Assembly (NCBI GenBank): GCA_021307315.1
Contig: JAJSPD010000003.1
Location: forward strand, 1,240,001 to 1,304,000
Length of the DNA stretch: 64,000 nt
DNA from: Bisporella sp. PMI_857
Lineage: Eukaryota > Ascomycota > Leotiomycetes > Helotiales > Helotiaceae
Direction: 5' to 3'
Positions within the stretch are counted from its first letter, which is position 1. The number at the start of each line of letters is the position of its first letter. The notes beneath the pieces are model-generated. The model was given only the letters and a program-made list of their open reading frames with translations. It was not told where the DNA came from and made no database searches. The position numbers and the translations under genes are program-made. Positions 23,056 to 32,586 of the stretch are shown here, in pieces.

Positions 23056-23742
23056 GCGGAAATATATCATATTTTTGTCACATGCCTCATGCTCTTCTTC
23101 CCCTTGATCGTTCCAGCCCCCCGCCAATTCAGTCCTATTGACCTATTGGTCCTGCCTGCCTTCTCAATATCAAGTGATTAAGCTGGATTGGCCAATGTCG
23201 AAGGAGAAACCCAATTAATGTACAACACGACCTACTTTGAAAATTGCCTAGACGAGTCAGGAAACTTCCCACCCACTCAATCTTGCCACCTAGTTACAGA
23301 TATAAGAAGCTTCCGTATGAAAACACAGATTTTAGAGGATAGATGTATCTTGCTGAAGCTTCCTCTAGTCTCTTGGGAGATAAGGAAATAGATAGAGAAT
23401 ACCGACTGAACTATACTCTATTATACATGTTTTCTTTCAAGAAACCAATAAATTCTTAGCAACCTTCAAGAAAATGTTCAACAATCAAGCCAGGAGTCAT
23501 TTCGACTCGCTTAACCCCCTAATCGGCCTTAACGGATTTAAGACTTATCTAATGCTACGTAACCCCACTATTTGATAACAGCATACTTGCATTATGATGC
23601 AAACACCCCCGAGAGCTTTGTGATCAGTTTCTTTTTCTTAAGAATTGATTCAAGCTGTCACCTATAGCTGGAGCTGAGTTCGAGTTTCTTGATTCCAGGC
23701 ATATTTTGATCAGCTCGGCGCTCATAATTAGTCTGCGCCATC
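23056..23742. other. Intergenic, no gene recognised
   Basis: 687 bp between two plus-strand genes. A 67-codon open frame at 23188-23391 has no domain or codon character I can support. Confidence 0.45.
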
Positions 23743-25937
23743 ATGGCGGACTCTACAGATAATGACCGAGCGGTCAGTAACTACACAGAATCAGCGGCTA
23801 CGACACCAGCGACAGTTACACAGAGTGAAGATACGGAATACATGGATGGGATGGAAGACGACGAACCATTTGAGGTGGATGAGGACGAAGATGAAACACT
23901 GTTGGAAGTGCAAGACTTCATTGAACAGATCATAGAGGAACAAAATGAAGATGGGGGTGAATTCGAGGACGAAGGTGATTGAGATAGCTTCCCAGCATAA
24001 ACTTCAAGCTAATATAGTGTCTGCCAGATCTTGGAGATTTTGAGATTGAATTATCTGGAAACGCAATGGGTGGAACAAGTGAGCCTTACTACATCTTTAC
24101 CTTAATCCATACAATCTTGCTCATATTTCGAATCGCAGCGGAACAGCAGAGAGCGCTGCTGATGCAGCTGATAAGACACGCGAACATTAGGCAATTATTG
24201 CGGACTGCGGATATAGAAGAAGACGACGATGGCATATACCCAAGATTTCGATTAAGGACGAGACCGCGGACCGCTCGCGATCCGTTCCCGGAGATTCCTA
24301 GCGAAAAGGGGTCGGAATTGATGGGTTCTGGGGAATTTGGCTCGAATGAGGCGGAGATTACGGAAGATTTAAGCGTCAAGAAGAAGAAGAATTTGGCACT
24401 ACGGATATTGAACCGAGAGTTAGCGACGGAGAGCTTCACACAACAGAAGCTAAATCACAGGTTACTGGCTCAAGTATGACATTAGCGTACTCTCATGATG
24501 TTGTAACTAATGCAGGTACAGGGAATGTTGCCTTCGTCGAATGCGGATATGATAATACATTATAATCAGCCGGTATATTCTGGCCAGTTTTCCGACGATG
24601 GCAATTTCTTCTTTTCTGTGAATAAAGATTTCAGGGTACGGATGTACGATACATCTAATCCTTATCACTGGCGATACTACAAGACGGTCGACTTTCCATA
24701 TGGGCAATGGACCCTCACCGATGCCTCGCTGAGCCCAGATAACAGATATCTAGCATACACATCCATCCGAAGTACGGTGTGTCTCGCGCCGACAGACCCA
24801 AATGACCAAGGCGACCCATATATACTTGATCTTGGGGCACAGAACACTGGACAAAACCCATATCGCCAGGCGCACCGAATTGGCAGCAGTTTTGGAATCT
24901 GGTCAATCCGGTTTTCTGGCGACGGAAGAAGGCTAGTCGCAGGAGCAACAGAGGGTAAAATTGTCGTCTACGACATCGAGTCACGGGCTGTACTGCACAC
25001 TTTTGACGGGCATGATGAAGACGTAAATGCTGTCTGTTTCGCTGATAAAACGAGTCCTCATATCGTTTACTCGGGTTCGGATGATAACATATTAAAGGTC
25101 TGGGATACACGAAGTATGGGTGGCGATCGTGAAGTAGGAGCCTTTGTTGGACACATCGAAGGTTTGACTTATATCGATAGCAAAGGAGATGGCCGTAAGT
25201 GCTAATCGTGCCTCTATATTCTGACAGGCTATGTTCTAATTCTAATTACAATAACAGGGTACATTCTTAGCAACGGGAAAGACCAAAGCATGAAGCTCTG
25301 GGATCTACGTATGGTCATGTCGCGATCCGATTTCAAAACCATGACACCAGACCCACGAACCATCAGAAATAGACAAAACCCATTTGACTACCGCTGGGGG
25401 GCGTATGATGAGGATGACTGGTACCAGCACCGCAACGACAATTCCATCGTCACATTCCGCGGCCACCGTGTCCTGCGAACTTTGATAAGGTGTCATTTCT
25501 CTCCGCCCGGAAGCACGAACTCAAGATACGTCTACTCCGGCAGCGAGGATGGAAAAGTCTACGTGTGGAACATGGACGCCACGCTCGCAGGCACCATCGA
25601 CGTGCAAGCCGCAACCAGAAACAGCAGGCCACCGCATCGCGGCTACCACATGATGAACGCTTGGAACGAGGACCAAGGGCGCTCAGCTTGGAAAACGTGT
25701 GTCCGTGACGCGAGCTGGCATCCCAGCGCGCCGATGATTGTCGCCTCGGCGTGGAACGGGTACGGCATGTCGACGGGGACGTGTACGGTACATTCGTGGA
25801 ACGACGGCGCAGAGGAAGACGAGGCGGAGCCGAAGATGGGGTACAGGGTTGATCCGAAACTTGTGCCTGACCCGGCGCTGTATGAGGACCAGGATGCGCC
25901 GAGAAGAGGACCCAGGGCTAGAATTATTCGCGTATAA
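23743..25937 (+). CDS. WD40-repeat protein, DCAF11/LEC14B-like
   Basis: Five exons: 23743-23974, 24028-24078, 24139-24473, 24516-25194, 25258-25937, giving 658 residues. A strongly acidic N-terminus (EDDEPFEVDEDEDETLLE) precedes the conserved MLPSSNADMIIHYNQPVYSGQFS block. WD40 repeats follow (FVGHIEGLTYIDSKGD, YILSNGKDQSMKLWDLR, TFRGHRVLRTLIRCHFSP, YVYSGSEDGKVYVW). This order matches LEC14B/DCAF11, a substrate receptor for CUL4-DDB1 ubiquitin ligases. The IKLWDLR-type 'SMKLWDLR' is a plausible DDB1-binding WDxR box. The protein probably acts in ubiquitin-dependent turnover; its substrates are unknown. Its 3' end converges on ERG1 about 570 bp away. Confidence 0.85.
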
Positions 25938-26503
25938 AAATAAGAGAGGGAGGGGTGGTGGTGTGTTGGGGAACATGATATGGGTCGTGATATCATATGC
26001 ATGCTGCTGCTCAATAATGGCGGGGTTTTGACATTTATATGCATAAAGTGCATATTTTATAGCTTTGGAAAGAACATGTAGGAAGGAGTTCGGAGACCAG
26101 GACCTCATGAACGGGAGACTAGCGAGAGAGCTTGGGATTAGTATGATGTTATGAATAATTCATATGACGGCTCCCACAGCGGTGGAATTTTTCTCTGCTG
26201 GGGAGTGTTCGGATTTCATCTACTACTTCAGGTGACTTGGGAGTATAACGATAGTTGTTAGGTATCGTTCTTCCGTACCAGTGCAATCGTGCTGAATAGG
26301 CCAGGATAGCATACGGAGGATATTCCTCACATGGAAATGAATTGGGGGTGCTTCTAGTAGGGTGGATTATTTTCTATTATTGTACTAATGAGGCGATTTC
26401 CCAACAACGCCAACCGCACCACGCTTTCTAAATTACATCAACTGCTAAGACAATGCCAGCAACCAACGCCCTATTATTTTATTTCATTTTTCCTTTATCG
26501 CGT
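25938..26503. other. Intergenic between convergent WD40 gene and ERG1
   Basis: 566 bp of 3'-flanking sequence. No gene or repeat recognised. Confidence 0.5.
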
Positions 26504-27997
26504 TCATATCTTCATCTCGCTAAAGATATAAGGGAAGATTACCACGCACGCCTTCCAGAAGATCAGAATGCTCTTCTCGATCGCTAATGGCAACTTCCAG
26601 ATCCCCAGCAGCCCACCAATCGTCTCCTGAAATACTATCCAGACTGAGAGGAGGGCGACGGCGAAGAAATGATAGAAAAGCACTAATGGTTGTCTAATGA
26701 TGCCGCCGAGAAGACCGACGGGACCGTCGACGCAGTTCCCGCCTCTTTGGAAATAGCTGAAGCATCCCTTTTGTAAGGCCTTGAGCTGGCGGTCGTCGGC
26801 TGCGAAGAGGCTGTAGAGCGCTTGTGCGAGTATGTTGATGATAGATGAAAGACGTTTGCGCTTCCAGTGGAATTCCTTCATGGCTTTCTGTATGGCGGCT
26901 GTGTCGCCTAGATCGGGAATCTTCTCAGGCGCAAGAAGGGACGAGAGGAGGACCACGTCGTTAAATGCTACGGTCATGCCGCCTCCCGTTAAGGGATGAC
27001 GCATATTCATGGCGTCGCCGAGCAATATTACTCCTTTCTCAGTTTGTGTGCTTGGTGGCAGCCAGCTATTTGGCATACTTTTTGGAATCTTGCCATCTGA
27101 CATGGCGGCTTCGAAACAGGGCTGGATTTGTTTGGGTAGCGATGGAAGAACAACGTTCTTTAGATGTCCGCGCACACCACCGCTAGCGACAGATGCTGTA
27201 GGTGTGTTCTCAGGTATATCAATCAAGGCGCGTGTCTCGTGGGTGCCGATTTGGTAGAGAAGAACTGGCTCGCCGTCCCCTAAAACAACGATACCAAAGT
27301 TTGGGGCTGGCATGGGGCAATCTATCAGTTCGAGGGCGTAAAATTTGCTTTTGACGATTGGTGACTTGTTTATGTATTGTTTTCGGAACTTAGAGGCATA
27401 ACCGTCTGAGATGATTGTGAGCTGTCCGAAGTAGAAATCTTTAACTTTTTCTCCTGTAGCCGGATTCGTCGTCCTCGATTCAACTCCCAGCACTTGGGAC
27501 ATATGTGCACTTGTGATTGTATCCGTCACCTCCGTCTCAACGATCGTGATATTGGGATGACTGGCGCAGGCTTCTCGTAGCTTGGTGATAAAGCGTCCAT
27601 GGTGAAAACTCCTACCCTCAGATCTCCCAGTCTTTCCATTCGTTGATGTATTCGCACCTGCCGCAGCCTGTCCAGCATTCTCAGGGTACAAAATCTCGAC
27701 TGGCTGCCCGTAGTAGATGACCTCGTAGCCTTTGCAAGGCACCGCATCTATTCCTTCTAAACAATGGGCTAGACCAAGTTTCTCAAGCGCCGAGACACCT
27801 CCGGGCTGTAACAGCTCCCCGACTATCCGATCCGGCTGCTTCATCCATCGTTCCAGCAGCAGCACACTCCTGCCTTGTTTTGCGAGCGCCCATGCCGCAG
27901 CACACCCGAATATGCCTGCCCCGACTATCACCACGTCCGCCTCGTGGTGTAATCGTCGGCGTTGCTCGTTCAAATCCCGAAAATTGGACGTGGACAT
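26504..27997 (-). CDS. ERG1: Squalene monooxygenase (squalene epoxidase)
   Basis: Intronless gene of 497 residues. The N-terminal FAD/NAD(P) Rossmann motif is DVVIVGAGIFGCAAAWALAK, with LLLERW closing the fold. RIVGELLQPGGVSALEKLG is the squalene epoxidase signature. The second FAD motif is LLGDAMNMRHPLTGGGMTV. Hydrophobic C-terminal segments (VLFYHFFAVALLSVWIVF and beyond) anchor the enzyme to the ER. It oxidises squalene to (3S)-2,3-oxidosqualene using FAD, O2 and NADPH-P450 reductase, the first oxygen-requiring step of ergosterol synthesis and the target of allylamines. It is divergent from ERG25, with 922 bp between start codons containing SRE-like motifs. Confidence 0.95.
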   Translation of the reverse strand: MSTSNFRDLNEQRRRLHHEADVVIVGAGIFGCAAAWALAKQGRSVLLLERWMKQPDRIVGELLQPGGVSALEKLGLAHCLEGIDAVPCKGYEVIYYGQPVEILYPENAGQAAAGANTSTNGKTGRSEGRSFHHGRFITKLREACASHPNITIVETEVTDTITSAHMSQVLGVESRTTNPATGEKVKDFYFGQLTIISDGYASKFRKQYINKSPIVKSKFYALELIDCPMPAPNFGIVVLGDGEPVLLYQIGTHETRALIDIPENTPTASVASGGVRGHLKNVVLPSLPKQIQPCFEAAMSDGKIPKSMPNSWLPPSTQTEKGVILLGDAMNMRHPLTGGGMTVAFNDVVLLSSLLAPEKIPDLGDTAAIQKAMKEFHWKRKRLSSIINILAQALYSLFAADDRQLKALQKGCFSYFQRGGNCVDGPVGLLGGIIRQPLVLFYHFFAVALLSVWIVFQETIGGLLGIWKLPLAIEKSILIFWKACVVIFPYIFSEMKI

Positions 27998-28265
27998 TGT
28001 TGAGAGGGGTGGGATAGAAATTAATTATTATGTACAGATCCCGTCACAGCAGAGTCGGTATGGTGCTATAACATGCGCAGCGTCTGATTATTAAGTTGAG
28101 AATGATATTGTGCCGATGCTGGACATGGTCAATTGGAGAGATTCGCGGGTGAGCTGATGGGACGACGGGCGATCTGTCGAGCGTGGATTGTCGAATGTGA
28201 ATCGAATGATATTTCACATGGGAAATGCCGAGAGGGCCAAAATGGTTCCTGCAGAAATTAGGTTT

Positions 28266-28288
28266 CCCCCCCCCCCCCCTTTTTTTTT
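28266..28288. repeat. Poly-C/poly-T tract (C14T9)
   Basis: Fourteen C followed by nine T on the plus strand, in the ERG1-ERG25 intergenic region about 270 bp from the ERG1 start. On the ERG1 sense strand it is A9G14. Confidence 0.9.
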
Positions 28289-28669
28289 CTCTCGAAGCAG
28301 CGGAAAGTTTGGCTTGGAAAAGGCTTTGGAATGCTGAAGAAGAAGAAGTTGATGTAAAAGCGCTTGTTCAGCGGTAGATGTATCAATATGTAAACATAAA
28401 TTCAAGCTTATAATATGTATATATAGGATGCTCTGTGTTTCTGTACGTTCTTTATCAATTTTCCAGGGTTCAAACTGCTGTATCATCTTATCGGGGAGAG
28501 TTTCCAACGTGTAAATCTGCTAACCTTATAACTTACCACTTTGTAAAATAGTTATTACCTATCAATTCCGCTCGGTGTCTGAATATACAGCACAAACCAA
28601 ACCTAAAAGCCCGAAAGGGATTTGCAAGACACATCCCATCATCATCAACACATTGCAATAGGCGGCCTC

Positions 28670-28741
28670 ATCACCGCCACGGCCCGCTAAAACGGTGGTA
28701 TCACCACGTGACCCGCGTATTCGGGTTTTAAGTGGGGCGAT
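28670..28741. promoter_or_regulatory. Cluster of SRE-like / E-box motifs
   Basis: Three elements within 72 bp: ATCACCGCCAC at 28670-28680; ATCACCACGTGAC at 28700-28712, containing the E-box CACGTG; and, on the minus strand at 28732-28741, ATCGCCCCAC, one base off the classical sterol response element ATCACCCCAC. SREBP-type bHLH factors bind both SRE and E-box sites, and ergosterol genes such as erg25 and erg11 are established SrbA/SREBP targets in filamentous fungi. Binding here is inferred. Confidence 0.55.
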
Positions 28742-28919
28742 TGTGGTCGGCAGAGTGAGAATCCGTTGGTGGATGAGTGGTCTGAGCCTGGTCCAGCCGA
28801 TTTTTAGAAAGGAGAGCGCGCCGCTCAAATTGCCATCATTAATTAAAAGCCCACCCCGTCCTCCCACAGCATTTCTTTCTTCCTGTGTACAACCTCAATT
28901 CACTCACAGGTCCGTCAAC

Positions 28920-29879
28920 ATGTCGAACGCGACCGTTCTCGCTGCTCCAGATACCTACTTTGCTATCTACAATGAGCTCTCTAAGTATAATGTACATCTC
29001 AATGTTTTCGAGCGCTTGTGGGCCGTGAGTTATCTTATGTCTGCTCTTTTCGCCCATTGCTAACCCGCCATACAGAGCTGGTATGCCTACATGCAAAATG
29101 ATGTCCTTGCTACTGGAATCATGAGCTTCGTTATGCACGAAGTCGTCTACTTTGGCCGCAGTCTCCCTTGGATTATCATTGGCCAAATTCCATACTTCAA
29201 CAAGTACAAGATTCAGGGGCAAAAGATGCCAACAGTTGCTGAGCAATGGAACTGCGCGAAACTCGTCCTCATCAGCCACTTCACTGTTGAGCTGCCACAA
29301 ATCTGGCTTTTCCACCCAATGGCGAAATTTTGCGGAATGGAAACCGGCGTACCTTTCCCACCCTGGACTACAATGGCCTTCCAAATCGCCGTCTTTTTCG
29401 TCTTGGAGGATGCATGGCATTACTGGATGCACCGCGCTATGCACTGGGGCCCTCTCTACAAGAACATCCACAAGATTCATCACCAATACTCTGCGCCATT
29501 CGGAATGGCCGCTGAATATGCGTCTCCAATTGAAGTCATGGTCCTTGGCTTTGGTACCGTCGGTGTTCCCATCACTTGGGTTATGGTCACTGGCAATCTT
29601 CACATCCTCACCATGTATATCTGGATCGTTCTTCGTCTTTTCCAGGCTATTGATGCCCACAGTGGGTATGAATTCCCGTGGAGCTTGCACCATTTCCTAC
29701 CATTCTGGGCTGGTGCTCAGCATCATGACGTCCACCACGAGCGCTTCATTGGTAATTACGCAAGCAGCTTCAGATGGTGGGATTATATGTTGGATACTGA
29801 GTCTGGACCAGAGGCTGCCAAGGCCAGACGTGATCGCAAGGTTGCGAAGGAGACACAGAAGGCGAAGAAGGTTGCGTAA
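28920..29879 (+). CDS. ERG25: C-4 methylsterol oxidase
   Basis: Two exons, 28920-29024 and 29076-29879, giving 302 residues. It is a membrane fatty-acid-hydroxylase-type di-iron enzyme. All three histidine boxes are present: HRAMH, HKIHHQY and HHDVHHE. Hydrophobic helices include [13 protein letters not shown] and [16 protein letters not shown]. The Lys-rich C-terminus (ETQKAKKVA) could supply ER retention. Erg25 oxidises the C-4 methyl groups of 4,4-dimethylzymosterol in three O2-dependent rounds, with Erg26 and Erg27. The single intron is near the 5' end, after LWA. It shares its promoter with ERG1, so both oxygen-dependent sterol steps could be controlled together. Confidence 0.95.
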
Positions 29880-30110
29880 ATGGGAGACTGTATAAAAGTA
29901 GAAACGAGAAGACAAGTACCAATATATAAGCAGAGAGTGAAGGAATTATGAAATGTGAGCAGAGGATGACACATCAAGAGCGAAGGCATTCCTGGCGTTT
30001 GAGCGGATCGGTATGCTTTGGGTTATCATAGAATACATACCACTATAGTGGTTCATAATTAATACAAAATCATAACCTATAAATTTACTTGGATTCACTC
30101 CGGCATGCCT

Positions 30111-30832
30111 TCACGCTACCTTTTTCTTCGGAACACAACAATCCCCTCCCTCCATCGCCACTCTATCAGCTAATTCTTTCCCAACTTGGCTCCCGTCACC
30201 CTCAACCTCCCCACACTTTTCAGCCTGCTCATCACAAAAGCGTGCCATAGTTACATCTTTCTCCGACAGGCCAGGCGGCGAATGCGTAGTCCAACGCACG
30301 AAAGTTGTATTATAGATCTATCCCCATTAGCCCCAAGTCTCCCAAGCACGCTCCACAATCTGGTATATGCGGACCCTTACACACGCCTCAGACATGCAGA
30401 GAAAGAACTTACATTAGACCACTCAGGATGATGTTTCTGCACCGCGCACTCCGCCGCAACGATATTCATGAACTCCTACATCACCTGATCAGCCACTCTC
30501 TCAACCCCCACCACTTTTTCTATTCCTTAGAACCATACGATGGGAGGATCGAGGAACGAAATTAGGCTTACCCATGTTTTCTTGAAGGTCTTGAATTTAA
30601 AACTCCGCTCTACCCCTTTCCCGCTCTCGATAAGAGCCCATTTCCCGCCGTTGGCCAGGAGGAGCGGCAGGAGGTCTTTGCCCGCTTGGGCAGGGTCGTA
30701 GTTTGAGGAGAAGACGGGCTCTGCCGTGGGAAGCGTGCTCATTCTGCGGATCCGGAGGCGCGAGATGTGGTGTGCTGGTTTTGGGGTTACCGTGAAGGCT
30801 GTGATATGGCGGAAGAGTGGGGAGGTTCTCAT
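30111..30832 (-). CDS. Pterin-4a-carbinolamine dehydratase
   Basis: Exons 30572-30832, 30413-30475 and 30111-30317. From ATG 30832 this gives 176 residues; from the internal ATG 30742, 146. The PCD signature VQKHHPEW carries the catalytic histidines, and VRWTTHSPPGLSEKDVTMARF completes the fold. The 30 residues between the two ATGs are Arg/His-rich with no acidic residues and look like a mitochondrial presequence, so dual targeting by alternative starts is possible. PCD dehydrates 4a-hydroxytetrahydrobiopterin formed by aromatic amino-acid hydroxylases. What partner it serves in this fungus is not visible here. It converges with ERG25. Confidence 0.85.
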
Positions 30833-32586
30833 AGGTGTTCTTCGGATGTGATGTTGATGAGTCCAGTGAGCAACAGATGTGAGAAGAGTCAAGAGGCAGC
30901 GGGGTATTTTGAGCTAGGTGCTGAGTACGGGGATCGTAGATTAGTAGGTGAGGAGTGGTGAGGTTACACGGAGCGGGGAATTTGAAATATTTTTGTATGC
31001 TCCCTTCTGCTTAACATGACATTATTTTCTCTATGACTTGCCTACGGATTACAAAAAATGCTAAGTTATTATATTGCTATCCTGATATATGGTTTAAGTA
31101 GCTATAGTATAATTCTATATGCTCAATTTCATATGTTTAAGTATGAGTGGCGCTTCATGAGGCTGAATAAACAGACCCCTGAAATTTTTGATGGTTTCCG
31201 CTTCATGTCACTTGATACTACCATAACAGATTAACCATTTCAAGAGATCTTGGATAAAACAAAGCTTAGTGTCTGAGTATATTTGTAAAACAGTTTTTGT
31301 ATCCGGGTAAGGAATTCATAAATGATATACTTCTGAGATTGAACTTTTATCTAGCCAAAGCTGGCCCACATGACTAAAGTGTAGTTCAGCCCTTGACCAA
31401 GCCGCCGGCTAGTTAGTTAACCTTAATCATTCTCGCTTAGCTTCACTATAGAAAATATGCTACAAACACTAGAAGTATAAGCAAAAATAAGGTAAGAAAA
31501 GGTCCAAAAAAAAACCTCTCCCACACAGGCTTGAACTGTGAACCTCCCGATTACTCTGTTTATAACAGTCGGACGCTATCGCTTTATTAGGAATCGTCTT
31601 CCACTTTAATGGAAAGGAGTGCGTACCGCTAGCCACTAATGAAAGTTAATATCTGTGTTGACATGTGGAAGATTTATTTCGTACATTGCGCCATGGAAGA
31701 ACTCTGTGATCTGATTTGTCGAATCGATTTTTCAAAATGCTTCATAAGGGTTATCCAGTACCTGGCCAATCATGAATGGTCCTCAAATAATAAAAGACTG
31801 GGTCTCGACGTGCTGGTCAAAAATTAGAAGATATCTATGGTTCTAGTTATGCAACACATCAACTTAACTTCACGTAGCCGTAAGAAAGTAAAGGAAGATA
31901 CAGAGATGCAAGCAATATTTACCGTGTATGAAAACCCGTATTTATAATTTAACTAATTACATATGGTTCTTTGCTCTGTGATATAAAGGTTGTGATTACC
32001 ATCCACCGTCTAACATTGGCATTAGACATCCATGGGTCACAATGAAAGCTTCAAGCGTAAAACACATAAAATACAGTATCCACTGATAGCATGCACCTGC
32101 CATAGAACACCAAAAAGAGGTAGCCAAAGACAAGGACGTTTAATATCCTCTGCTCTGGAAAAACGCCGAGGTGGTGTTTATGTGATCTCTATTGCATATT
32201 TGAATTTCACCGCAGTTCAATCAGAACCGAGAGCATTAGACACTATAAAGTTACTGGCATAAATATGCATGACTTCATTTGCCTGCTACTTAGAAGCAGT
32301 TCTTGCACTTCAATCTTGTTGCTCTGAATTATCAAAAGAGTCTATAAATCACATGATAGGCAGATCAGGGCGGTGGGCAATCAAATAAAGGTGGGTCCAC
32401 ACTCAAGTGTTTATGAAAACAAACGAAGACATCAAATAGGACTTCATACATGCAAGATCCTTTTTTTGAGCCTGATATTCGTTTCAATTTTGGCTGCAGA
32501 AGATTCGGGTCTAGATTCATTCAAATAATCCTATGATATGAAATAAAGACATACAGACCGAACATCACACCGCCGCCGCCCGGACC
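30833..32586. other. AT-rich intergenic region with a tRNA-like locus
   Basis: 1.75 kb. From about 31010 the sequence is visibly AT-rich with many TA steps. It holds a degenerate tRNA-Asn-like element at 31516-31616. Small open frames at 31639-31827 and 32032-32262 have no recognisable domains. The last part carries the promoter of the DDX60-like gene. No transposon ends recognised. Confidence 0.5.
31506..31616 (-). tRNA. tRNA-Asn(GTT)-like locus with intron, degenerate
   Basis: Reading the minus strand: anticodon stem TCCGA/TCGGG encloses a loop with anticodon GTT (plus positions 31564-31566). An 11-nt insertion follows position 37 (31552-31562), at the canonical tRNA intron site; its AACAG can pair with CTGTT of the anticodon loop, as in pre-tRNA introns. 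Next come variable loop AGGTT, T-arm CACAG-TTCAAGC-CTGTG, acceptor 3' strand TGGGAGA and a G discriminator. A T9 run (31506-31514) resembles a Pol III terminator. The 5' acceptor can only be CTTTCCA, 6 of 7 pairs with wobbles. The D-arm region is about 36 nt instead of about 19 and contains an extra GGAA/TTCC hairpin, so I regard it as a pseudogene or tRNA-derived element. Confidence 0.45.

Larger units (their letters stand above)
27998..28919. promoter_or_regulatory. Shared divergent promoter of ERG1 and ERG25
   Basis: The only region between the start codons of two ergosterol genes. It contains a C14T9 homopolymer (28266-28288) and, nearer ERG25, a cluster of SRE-like elements (28670-28741) including a CACGTG E-box. 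No supported gene lies inside it. Small frames at 28214-28507 and 28562-28867 are not convincing. Confidence 0.7.

Noticed and set aside
28214..28867. Small open frames in the ERG1-ERG25 promoter region
   Set aside because: They span the homopolymer and the SRE cluster with no conserved protein features; more likely promoter or leader sequence.
29152..29895. 247-codon second open frame inside ERG25
   Set aside because: ERG25 exon 2 carries all three histidine boxes in another frame. This frame has no recognisable features.
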